Shown one piece after another: positions 1 to 5,161 of a stretch of DNA of 6,241 bases. The number at the start of each line of letters is the position of its first letter. Positions within the stretch are counted from its first letter, which is position 1. The stretch comes from Deltaproteobacteria bacterium. GTDB taxonomy: Bacteria; Desulfobacterota; Binatia; Binatales; Binataceae. The notes below the pieces were generated by a model. It did not search any database and was not told the origin of the DNA. It worked only from the letters and a program-made list of their open reading frames with translations. The stretch spans positions 1 to 6,241 of the forward strand of contig JAJYMR010000333.1 in the NCBI GenBank assembly GCA_021786815.1, given 5' to 3'. The translations under genes were made by a program, and so were the position numbers.

Positions 1-88
1 GCGACTCGTGATAGGCGGCCATCTCGCCAACCAGCCGCACGAGTTCGGGGATATCGCTATCGACGGCGGGCCTTATCTGGACTGCCAT
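1..88 (-). CDS. GNAT-family N-acetyltransferase, N-terminal part only
   Basis: Only the first 29 codons are in the window; the gene continues beyond position 1. The N-terminus reads MAVQIRPAVDSDIPELVRLV, then GEMAAYHES. The pattern I-R-P-A-x-x-x-D-I-P-x-L-x-x-L followed by a short helix ending near Y-H-E is the usual opening (strand 1 and helix 1) of GNAT acetyltransferases, which move an acetyl group from acetyl-CoA to an amine. The acetyl-CoA binding loop is not in view, so the substrate is unknown. The ATG is supported by an AGGGAG ribosome binding site six bases upstream. It follows the 106-residue gene by 81 bases on the same strand and may be the last visible member of the secF operon. 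The family call rests on a short segment. Confidence 0.7.
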   Translation of the reverse strand, partial: MAVQIRPAVDSDIPELVRLVGEMAAYHES

Positions 89-94
89 TGCGAA

Positions 95-100
95 CTCCCT
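95..100 (-). promoter_or_regulatory. Ribosome binding site of the GNAT gene
   Basis: AGGGAG on the minus strand, six bases before the ATG at 88. It fixes the start of the partial acetyltransferase gene. Confidence 0.6.
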
Positions 101-169
101 TTTTCGTTGCCCGATAGCCTTGCGCCTGACCCAGGAGCCGTCCGTGGCCGATAGCTCGAAGGCCGGCGC

Positions 170-490
170 TCAGAACGGGCCGCGATTTTTCGGGTCGAAT
201 ACGATCTCCAGAAGCTTGCGTTCGCTCCGTATCGACTTTAGCGCGCTCTCGCGCGTCTGTTCGAATTCGCGTTCGACGAACGGCGCAAGCCGGGCGAGCA
301 CGGATTCAATATCCGCCGAGGCCGGGTCTCCAAGCAGTTGCGCGTCGATCCTGCATCGAAAGGCGACCCGTTCCACGCCGTCGGCCTGTTCGAGCGCGAG
401 CGTCATCACGACCGCGTCCGCAAGCCGCTCCGGCTCGCCGGTGCTCGCAAGCCTGTAACGGCCGCGTGCGGTATTGAATTGCACGGCCAA
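170..490 (-). CDS. Conserved-looking protein of unknown function, 106 aa
   Basis: I do not recognise this protein. It is soluble in appearance, with no signal peptide or membrane segment, rich in Arg, Glu and Ala, and probably mixed alpha/beta: a strand-rich first half (VAFRCRIDAQLL near residues 42-53) and a helical second half (ESVLARLAPFVEREFEQTRE, near 62-81). Strong use of G or C in the third codon position supports coding. It lies directly downstream of secF, in the same frame, separated by the secF TGA and 24 bases without a stop. The listed start is TTG at 490; GTG at 484 is equally possible. Neither has a clear ribosome binding site, so translation may depend on coupling to secF. Function cannot be given. 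Confidence 0.6.
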   Translation of the reverse strand: MAVQFNTARGRYRLASTGEPERLADAVVMTLALEQADGVERVAFRCRIDAQLLGDPASADIESVLARLAPFVEREFEQTRESALKSIRSERKLLEIVFDPKNRGPF

Positions 491-514
491 AGCGGAAGGA
501 AAAGCGGCCCGTGC

Positions 515-1447
515 TCAGGCCGCGCGCGCGTTTTGGGGTCTTACCTTCACGCGGCTCTCCCAGAACAGCACCACCGGGCCCGCGATATAGATCGACGAGT
601 AGGTTCCGGTGATAAAGCCGACCAGGAGGGTGAAGGCCGAAGGCCTCAGGATTGGCCCGCCAAGCGCAAGCAGCGCGATCAGCACCACGATCGCGGTGCC
701 GGAGGTCAGGATGGTGCGCGAGAGGGTTTCGTTGATGGCCCGGTTCATGACCGAGGCGAGGCTTTCGCGCCGGCGCTTGGCCGCGTCCTCGCGAATCCGG
801 TCCGAGACGATAATCGTATCGTGAACCGAATAGCCGATAACCGTCAGCAACGCCGCAAGCGTGGTCAGGTCGAACTGAAGCTGGCTTATCACCAGCGCGC
901 ATAGAACGACCAGCACGTCATGGATGAGCGCGATCACCGCGCCGGTGCCGAAACTCCAGCTCACCCGGCGAAATTGCCACGCGATGAAGCATCCCATGAA
1001 GATCGTGGCGAAAACCACGGCGCCGATCGCGTCGCGCTTCAGGTCCTTGCTGACCTTGGCGCCCACGCTTTCGACTCGAACCACCTTGCCCACTCCCGGG
1101 CCGAAGGCCTTGCCGAGCGCGCCGTCGATATCGGTGCCGAGGCTCTTGATGTGCCGGACCTTCTCGAACCGAAGCAGGTATTCGAACCCGCTCTTGCCGA
1201 AATCCTGCACCGTGATTTCGCCAAGTCCCAGCGGCGCAAGCGCATGGCGTATCTGGTCGCCGTTGGTCACGCGCGTGAAATGAAGCTGGACCAGGCTTCC
1301 GCCGGCGAAATCGACCCCGTAGTTGAGGCCCACCGTGAGCAGCAGGACTATCGCGGTGATATTGACCAGGGTCGACAGGCCAACGAAGAAATGGCGCTTG
1401 CCAACAAAGTCGATATTGATATCAGGTCGGATAAGCTGGAGTGACAT
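515..1447 (-). CDS. secF: Protein translocase subunit SecF
   Basis: SecF works with SecD in the inner membrane to help the SecYEG/SecA channel move proteins out, using the proton motive force. The 310 residues fit the family length. In order: a short cytoplasmic start (NIDFVGKR, 11-18), membrane helix 1 (about 20-40), the family motif GVDFAGGSLVQL (44-55), a periplasmic domain (to about 137) containing SVGAKVSKDL, then five helices. These carry ALIHDVLV (173-180), GYSVHDTIIVSDRIRE (205-220), NETLSRTILTSGTA (239-252) and GTYSSIYIAGPVVLF (281-295). Deviations: the usual VGP is VGA, and the usual NDTVVVFDR is HDTIIVSDR. The ATG start is backed by family alignment, with AAGGG close upstream. secD is not adjacent, although secD-secF is the normal order. 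It lies 47 bases after the zinc-cluster gene. Confidence 0.95.
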   Translation of the reverse strand: MSLQLIRPDINIDFVGKRHFFVGLSTLVNITAIVLLLTVGLNYGVDFAGGSLVQLHFTRVTNGDQIRHALAPLGLGEITVQDFGKSGFEYLLRFEKVRHIKSLGTDIDGALGKAFGPGVGKVVRVESVGAKVSKDLKRDAIGAVVFATIFMGCFIAWQFRRVSWSFGTGAVIALIHDVLVVLCALVISQLQFDLTTLAALLTVIGYSVHDTIIVSDRIREDAAKRRRESLASVMNRAINETLSRTILTSGTAIVVLIALLALGGPILRPSAFTLLVGFITGTYSSIYIAGPVVLFWESRVKVRPQNARAA

Positions 1448-1494
1448 CGGCCCTTATCTCGTTACCGCGATGCCCGCGTGACTCGGTTCGAAGC

Positions 1495-1899
1495 TCAAGC
1501 CGAGGCTCTCTTGCGCGAGGAACGCGACGGCGGCGTCCCGCCCGAGCGCGCTTCGGCGGCCGCGGCCTGGCTGCGCGCCTTGCTGCATCCGGCGCAAAGG
1601 TTCTGCTGATTGTTGGCGTCCTCGACCAGCCCCTCGTCGAGCGAATGGCACACCTTCATGCAGTCGAAGCAGATGAAGTAGATGCCCTCGATGGTCTTGT
1701 TGATTCGCTCGCGGTTGAGAATCCGCCCGCGCAGTTTCTCGAGCCGGATGCCGAGCAGGTCGGTGTACTGGCGCTTTATCTTGCGTCTGCCGGCTTCGTC
1801 TTTGGGAAGGTCCGCATCTTCCTCGCCGTCTTCAACGAGGTCATCGAGCCCACCGTAGCGCTCGCCCTTCGAGGTTTTGGTCTTTCGGGTCTTTGCCAT
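1495..1899 (-). CDS. Small protein with four-cysteine zinc-ribbon-like cluster, 134 aa
   Basis: I do not recognise a named family. The start is basic and hydrophilic (MAKTRKTKTSKGERYGG), then an acidic stretch (DDLVEDGEEDADL), then a basic helical region (RRKIKRQYTDLLGIRLEKLR). Next comes a cysteine cluster: Cys77 and Cys80 in ICFDC, an extra Cys84, and Cys102/Cys105 in LCAGC. CxxC-x21-CxxC is typical of a structural zinc ribbon. The tail is Ala/Ser/Arg-rich and probably disordered. I chose ATG at 1899 because GGAGG lies 12 bases upstream; TTG at 1908 in the same frame is only three bases from that site. Its ribosome binding site abuts the stop codon of the 57-residue zinc-ribbon gene, so the two are almost certainly co-transcribed. 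A nucleic-acid or ribosome-associated role would be inference. Confidence 0.8.
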   Translation of the reverse strand: MAKTRKTKTSKGERYGGLDDLVEDGEEDADLPKDEAGRRKIKRQYTDLLGIRLEKLRGRILNRERINKTIEGIYFICFDCMKVCHSLDEGLVEDANNQQNLCAGCSKARSQAAAAEARSGGTPPSRSSRKRASA

Positions 1900-1911
1900 C
1901 GGTCGCAAAAA

Positions 1912-1916
1912 CCTCC
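1912..1916 (-). promoter_or_regulatory. Ribosome binding site of the 134-aa zinc-cluster gene
   Basis: GGAGG on the minus strand, one base after the TGA of the upstream 57-residue gene and 12 bases before the ATG at 1899. It decides for the ATG over the in-frame TTG at 1908, which would be too close. Confidence 0.65.
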
Positions 1917-1917
1917 G

Positions 1918-2091
1918 TCAGCGGATTCGACCCATGTAGCCGCAGGCCTTTTCGCATACCAGAAAGAAGCCTTTGCGGCCAAAGCCTGTGAAAAGCGTAA
2001 CCTTGCTGTCCGCCCCGCACTGCGGGCAGAGATGCTTGTGCTGAACCTCGCCGGGATTCTTCTCGGCCGTCTTCGCCTTCTTCTCAGCCAT
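1918..2091 (-). CDS. Very small zinc-ribbon protein, 57 aa
   Basis: A complete short gene from ATG at 2091 to TGA at 1918. The product begins MAEKKAKTAEKNPGEVQHK, a lysine-rich tail, followed by a compact ribbon: LCPQCGADSKVTLF (21-34), TGFGRKGFFLVCEKACGYMG (35-54). Cys22/Cys25 and Cys46/Cys50 give CxxC-x20-CxxxC, a likely structural zinc site. The pattern is that of tiny zinc-ribbon proteins; I cannot assign a named family. No good Shine-Dalgarno sequence precedes the ATG (the upstream bases are CAATCGAAA), and no alternative in-frame start exists upstream. It is the first gene of the minus-strand cluster and ends one base before the ribosome binding site of the next zinc-cluster gene. Having two zinc-cluster proteins in tandem suggests a shared process. 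Confidence 0.8.
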   Translation of the reverse strand: MAEKKAKTAEKNPGEVQHKHLCPQCGADSKVTLFTGFGRKGFFLVCEKACGYMGRIR

Positions 2092-2327
2092 TTTCGATTG
2101 ACATTGCGAGCCTGGATTTTGAAATCGGTCGGGTCATCCGCGGCCGGAGCAATTTCTCGATGACCATCAATTCAAATGGACGCCCCGCGCGATGTAAAAT
2201 GGCCCGGCCTTGGCTCGTCCTCGAAGACCGGGTCCATCGGTAAACCTAATGGCGCCCCTATGGGCCAGTCAATAGCCAGGGCGTGTGTTGCACCTGCCCG
2301 CACGCTGGCTTAAGCGTTATTGCCACC
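2092..2327. other. Divergent intergenic region between the zinc-ribbon operon and trmI
   Basis: About 236 bases without a supportable gene. It should hold the promoters of both directions and is visibly less GC-rich in places (for example around 2160-2200). On the plus strand TTGACA (2098-2103) is followed 16 bases later by TGAAAT; a second candidate is listed separately. I see no strong hairpin with a T run, no tRNA and no riboswitch-like structure. A 14-codon ATG-initiated reading frame at 2199 has no ribosome binding site and is probably chance. Confidence 0.5.
2171..2200 (+). promoter_or_regulatory. Candidate sigma70-like promoter for trmI
   Basis: TTCAAA (2171-2176), an 18-base spacer and TAAAAT (2195-2200) match the -35 and -10 boxes at four and five of six bases. 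The expected transcript start would be near 2207, about 120 bases before the preferred trmI start. Weak evidence: it was picked by eye in the most AT-rich part of the spacer. Confidence 0.3.
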
Positions 2328-3203
2328 TTGGATCCGAAATTCAAACCCGGCGACCCCGTTATCCTCATCGACCGCAAGGCCAGGAGCTATCTGAAGCTGC
2401 TGCGCCCCGGCAAAAGGCTCTCGATCCGCGGCGAACTCGCCTGCGACGAGATTATCGGACTCGAAGAAGGCTCCCGCGTCAAATTCTCAACCGGCGAAAC
2501 CTTTCTCGCGCTCCGTCCGACCTACGCCGACCTGATCCCGTTCCTGCCCCGCACCGCCCAGGTGATCTATCCCAAGGACACCGGCCCGCTCCTGGTCTGG
2601 GGCGACGTGTTTCCGGGCGCCACGGTTATCGAGGGCGGCGTCGGCGCGGGCGCGCTCACGATCGCGTTGCTTCGCGCAGTCGGCCCGACCGGCCGCGTCA
2701 TCTCCTATGAAATCCGCGAGGACTTCGCCAACGTCGCGCGCAAGAACGTCGCGACCTTCTTCGGCGACGCGCCCAACTGGACGCTTCGGCTGCGCGACCT
2801 CTACGAAGGCTTCGAAGAGACCGGCGTCGATCGGATGTTCCTCGACCTGCCCGAACCGGGACGCGCATTGGAGGTCGCCGCGCGCGCGCTCAGACCCGGC
2901 GGCGTGCTCGTGTGCTACGTCCCGACCGCGCTGCAGTTGAAGGACACCTGTGACGCGCTCCAGCATTCGCCGCATTTCGGCCAGATAGAGGCGTTCGAAA
3001 CGCTGCTGCGCAATTGGCAGGTCAAGGGGATGAGCGTGCGGCCGGTGCATCGGATGGTCGCGCATTCGGCGTTCATTATCGTCTCGCGCCGCCTCTCGGA
3101 CGTGACGCCATCAGCCGCCGCCGAGGAGCGCGAATCATTCGCATCCGCCGTCCGCGACGAATCCGATGACAGCGGCAACCCCGACGACAACGACAACGAA
3201 TAG
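2328..3203 (+). CDS. trmI: tRNA (adenine-58-N1)-methyltransferase TrmI
   Basis: TrmI methylates N1 of adenine 58 in the T-loop of tRNA using S-adenosylmethionine; family members act as tetramers. Numbered from TTG at 2328 (291 residues): an N-terminal small beta domain (GDPVILIDRKARSYLKLL, 8-25), the family signature VIYPKD (79-84), the SAM-binding motif I region VIEGGVGAGALT (100-111), the acidic residue after strand 2 (SYEIRED), the active-site region DRMFLDLPEP (168-177), and a C-terminal Rossmann portion with ETLLRNWQVKGMSVRP and HSAFIIVSRR. The layout is closest to the actinobacterial type. Differences: motif I is EGGVGAGAL rather than the common EAGTGSGAL, and the residue after LPEP is Gly where Trp is common. 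An acidic tail (ESDDSGNPDDNDNE) ends the protein. TTG at 2328 gives the family-like N-terminus; GTG at 2283 would add 15 unfamiliar residues. Neither start has a strong ribosome binding site. Confidence 0.9.
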   Translation: MDPKFKPGDPVILIDRKARSYLKLLRPGKRLSIRGELACDEIIGLEEGSRVKFSTGETFLALRPTYADLIPFLPRTAQVIYPKDTGPLLVWGDVFPGATVIEGGVGAGALTIALLRAVGPTGRVISYEIREDFANVARKNVATFFGDAPNWTLRLRDLYEGFEETGVDRMFLDLPEPGRALEVAARALRPGGVLVCYVPTALQLKDTCDALQHSPHFGQIEAFETLLRNWQVKGMSVRPVHRMVAHSAFIIVSRRLSDVTPSAAAEERESFASAVRDESDDSGNPDDNDNE

Positions 3204-3220
3204 ACCGGCCCCCGCGTGCT

Positions 3221-3772
3221 ACCGAAACCTACGCGTACGACGGCAACGGCAACCTGACGCGGTTCACCGACCGGCGCGGCACGGTCACGGCCTACCAGTA
3301 CGACGGTCTCAATCGGCTCGTCTTCGCCGGGTACGGCTCGAACGGGAGCGGCCAGTACCAGAGCACGATCGCCTACACCTACGACGCGGGCGACCGGCTC
3401 ACCCAGGCGATCGATTCGCTCGCCGGGACCATCGTGCGCGCCTACGACGGGCTTGACGACCTGACCGAGGAGCAGACGCCGCAGGGGGCGGTCAGCTACA
3501 CCTACGACAACGCGGGGCGGCGGCTCACGATGGCGGTGCCGGGGCAGAGCCAGACCAGCTACGCGTGGGACAACGCCAACCGGCTGACGGGGATTACCCA
3601 GGGGACCACGTCGGTAATCCTTTCCTACGACGCGGCGAATCGTCGGACCCAACTCAGTCTGCCCAACGGGGTGATTCTGGCGTACACTTACGACGCGGAC
3701 TCGCACGCAGTGACCTGGAGTCTCGGGGGAGTAACATCAGGTTCAGCAGCCCGGTCTGCGCCGACGGGATGA
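3221..3772 (+). pseudogene. Rhs/YD-repeat protein fragment A, no start codon, 3' end disrupted
   Basis: One open frame reads TETYAYDGNGNLTRFTDRRG and onward through about eight YD repeats: YAYDGNGNL, YQYDGLNRL, YTYDAGDRL, AYDGLDDL, YTYDNAGRRL, YAWDNANRL, SYDAANRR, YTYDADSH. YD repeats build the beta-cocoon shell of Rhs and related proteins, large secreted or surface proteins that often deliver a C-terminal tip. The repeats begin 18 bases after the trmI stop codon, and there is no ATG, GTG or TTG in frame until GTG at 3434 inside the fourth repeat. The 3' side leaves Rhs sequence near 3722 (after HAVTWSLGG) and stops at 3770-3772. The usual remaining 30-40 residues before the core end are missing. 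I therefore call it a remnant truncated at both ends, once part of the same gene as fragment B. Confidence 0.75.
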
Positions 3773-3866
3773 CGGACGTGCGCCGGCCCTCACGGCGAAC
3801 ACGCTCGAACGCGAGGCCACGGAGGAGCGGTGACAGCGGAGCCGCGTCGCATGGCGTGTCATTGAA
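3723..3866. other. About 140 bases of non-Rhs DNA between Rhs fragments A and B
   Basis: Rhs homology stops near 3722 and resumes near 3867 (KFNADNEMTAFNGATL). Between these points no frame encodes YD repeats. The plus frame of fragment A meets TGA at 3770 and the frame of fragment B has TGA at 3831. The minus strand is open across the interval, but I do not recognise its translation. I see no clear terminal inverted repeats or target duplication. At its right edge is a small palindrome, TTGAA-AAA-TTCAA (3862-3874). It could be a remnant of a small insertion element, or replacement DNA left by recombination. Confidence 0.5.
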
Positions 3867-3887
3867 AAATTCAACGCCGACAACGAG

Positions 3888-4865
3888 ATGACGGCGTTCA
3901 ACGGAGCGACGCTCACCGGAGCCTGTCCTGAGCGAAGCCGAAGGAACGCCGACGGCAATCTGACCAACGACGGGACCAACAGCTATATCTGGGACGCGCG
4001 CGGGCATTTGAGTACGCTGGCGGGTACCAACGTCGCGGCCTACCAGTACGATGCGTTCGGGCGGCGCACGCAGAACACGCTTAACGGACTGATGACGCAG
4101 TATCTGTACGACGGCCTGAATCCGGTGCAGGAACTTAATGGTGCGAGTCCGCCGGTGGCGACGGCGAACATGCTTACGGGGCTTGGCATCGACGAGTATT
4201 TCCAGCGCTCGAGTTCCAACGGAACGTTCAGCTATCTGACGGACATGCTCGGTTCGACGCTCGCGCTGGCTGACTCCAGCGGAAGCCTCGATACGACTTA
4301 CACGTACGACCCGTTCGGCAACGTCACGGTCAACGGAGCAGACACAAATCCCTATCAATTCACCGGCCGCGAAAACGACGCCACGGGGCTGTATTACTAC
4401 CGCGCCAGATACTACAGCCCGACGTTGCGAAGGTTTGTGAGTCAGGATCCGGCGGGATTCGGCGGCGGCGATGCAGATCTCTACACATACACGCTCGAGG
4501 ACCCGGTCCGTTACTCCGATCCGCTTGGGCTCTTGTCATTCCAGCTATTCGGACAGAACATAGACTTAAATTGGAGCGTGACCCTGCTCTTTGTGAACCT
4601 GAGCTGGGACCTTGAAGGTCTCAGCCGCCAGGACTTAAATATAAGCCTTGTGCTGCCTCCGTCAATCGGCTCCTCGGCCGACCTAAGCATCGGCGCTCCG
4701 CAGTCCAGCGACCCTACAGTGTGTCCATTTGTAGGGATTGGCAGAAACTTGAGTGTGGGAACAAATCTAGTTCACAACGAAACCACGGGCTCCTATTACC
4801 CCCAGGGCCTTAACGTAAGCTTCGGTCCCTCGATAGGCCTCCCGATCGGCGTCGAGGTCCATTAG
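3888..4865 (+). CDS. Rhs core-end fragment B with C-terminal tip 1
   Basis: 325 residues from ATG 3888, though the Rhs frame is already readable from about 3867, so this ATG is probably internal to an older gene and has no ribosome binding site. Residues 1-60 are YD-type repeats (TNSYIWDARGHL, YDAFGRR). Next come QYLYDGLNPVQELNG, MLTGLGIDEYFQR, YLTDMLGSTLALAD, YTYDPFGNVTVNG and the diagnostic core end YQFTGRENDATGLYYYRARYY, SPTLRRFVSQDP and NLYxY-like DLYTYTLEDP. The core closes at DPLGL (211-215). The last 110 residues are a distinct tip with alternating hydrophobic residues (DLNWSVTLLFVNLSWDLEG, GLNVSFGPSIGLPIGVEV), probably beta-rich; no nuclease, deaminase or protease motif is seen. Tip DNA is roughly 47-65% GC per 60-base line, against about 73-77% in sampled lines upstream. 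An 87-residue membrane protein starts directly after its stop. Residues 12-18 (CPERSRR) come from a small inserted repeat. Confidence 0.75.
   Translation: MTAFNGATLTGACPERSRRNADGNLTNDGTNSYIWDARGHLSTLAGTNVAAYQYDAFGRRTQNTLNGLMTQYLYDGLNPVQELNGASPPVATANMLTGLGIDEYFQRSSSNGTFSYLTDMLGSTLALADSSGSLDTTYTYDPFGNVTVNGADTNPYQFTGRENDATGLYYYRARYYSPTLRRFVSQDPAGFGGGDADLYTYTLEDPVRYSDPLGLLSFQLFGQNIDLNWSVTLLFVNLSWDLEGLSRQDLNISLVLPPSIGSSADLSIGAPQSSDPTVCPFVGIGRNLSVGTNLVHNETTGSYYPQGLNVSFGPSIGLPIGVEVH
3921..3944. repeat. Short dispersed repeat inserted in frame in Rhs fragment B
   Basis: A 24-base segment containing CCTGTCCTGAGCGAAGCCGA followed by AGGA. It reads ACPERSRR on the plus strand and FLRLRSGQA on the minus strand. 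I recognise these peptides as the translation of a short dispersed repeat seen in many metagenome-derived genomes, where it often interrupts Rhs genes. The length, a multiple of three, leaves the frame open. Fragment C lacks it at the matching place. Confidence 0.65.
4047..4454 (+). repeat. Long imperfect direct repeat, copy 1 (Rhs core end)
   Basis: This segment aligns without gaps to 5300-5707 at a constant offset of 1253 bases. It encodes YDAFGRR to SQDPA. By eye about 119 of 136 residues are identical. Positions 4347-4393 match 5600-5646 perfectly (47 bases). Confidence 0.85.
4854..4858 (+). promoter_or_regulatory. Ribosome binding site of the 87-aa membrane protein
   Basis: GAGGT lies inside the last codons of Rhs fragment B, seven bases before the ATG at 4866. 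It supports real, probably coupled, translation of the small downstream gene. Confidence 0.6.
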
Positions 4866-5129
4866 ATGGCACAGTTGCCAGGAATTGTCGGAGCCCTTCT
4901 ATTGTGCGGCTTCATCATGGCAGTCGGAATGTTGATGTTATTCGGCGCGTATAAGCGCTGGACATGGTTGGTAGACCCGCCGCGAGAGTACAGGTTTGTC
5001 TACTCGCAATCAGCCATTCGCGCGCTTTTCGGGAGGCGAGGAGCTATTATCGTGACCTATGTGATGGGTGCCGTTCTCGTCGCTCTTGGCATCGTTGGGT
5101 TGTGGCAGGTCTGCCGGGTGTTGATATAG
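4866..5129 (+). CDS. Two-helix membrane protein, candidate partner of Rhs tip 1, 87 aa
   Basis: I do not recognise a named family. The protein has two membrane segments: residues 7-28 (IVGALLLCGFIMAVGMLMLF) and about 60-83 (AIIVTYVMGAVLVALGIVGLW). A polar loop between them reads KRWTWLVDPPREYRFVYSQS, then AIRALFGRR. Basic residues flank both helices on the loop side, so the loop is probably cytoplasmic with both ends outside. The ATG is the base after the TAG of Rhs fragment B and is served by a GAGGT site, so the two are very likely co-translated. In polymorphic Rhs systems this position is normally held by the immunity protein for the tip; that role is inferred here from position only. GC content is lower than in the housekeeping genes, similar to tip 1, suggesting that the two moved together. 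Confidence 0.8.
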   Translation: MAQLPGIVGALLLCGFIMAVGMLMLFGAYKRWTWLVDPPREYRFVYSQSAIRALFGRRGAIIVTYVMGAVLVALGIVGLWQVCRVLI

Positions 5130-5154
5130 GGTTCGCCAAGTAGGGTTCGCCAAG
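5127..5154. repeat. Tandem 14-base direct repeat
   Basis: TAGGGTTCGCCAAG occurs at 5127-5140 and again, with no gap, at 5141-5154. The first copy contains the TAG stop of the 87-residue membrane protein. Rhs fragment C starts just after the second copy. It marks the junction between the first tip module and the second core copy. Confidence 0.9.
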
Positions 5155-5161
5155 CACTCCA

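Noticed and set aside
306..902. Long open frames overlapping secF and the 106-aa gene on both strands
   Set aside because: They are shadows in other frames produced by high GC; translations are Arg-rich and without motifs, whereas the SecF frame has unmistakable family motifs.
1441..2163. 240-residue plus-strand open frame opposite the zinc-cluster genes
   Set aside because: It lies antisense to two genes with clear cysteine motifs and a good ribosome binding site. Its translation is Leu/Ala/Arg-rich with no recognisable domain.
2199..2243. 14-codon reading frame (MARPWLVLEDRVHR) upstream of trmI as a leader peptide
   Set aside because: No ribosome binding site, no run of regulatory codons and no attenuator-like hairpins nearby.
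3166..3456. 96-residue plus-strand frame bridging the end of trmI and the Rhs start
   Set aside because: It is out of frame with both trmI and the YD repeats and has an Arg-rich, low-complexity translation.
3654..4358. 234-residue minus-strand open frame across Rhs fragments A and B
   Set aside because: Most of it is the mirror of conserved Rhs core coding. Across the 3723-3866 gap it stays open, but I see no known domain there and no supporting start signal.
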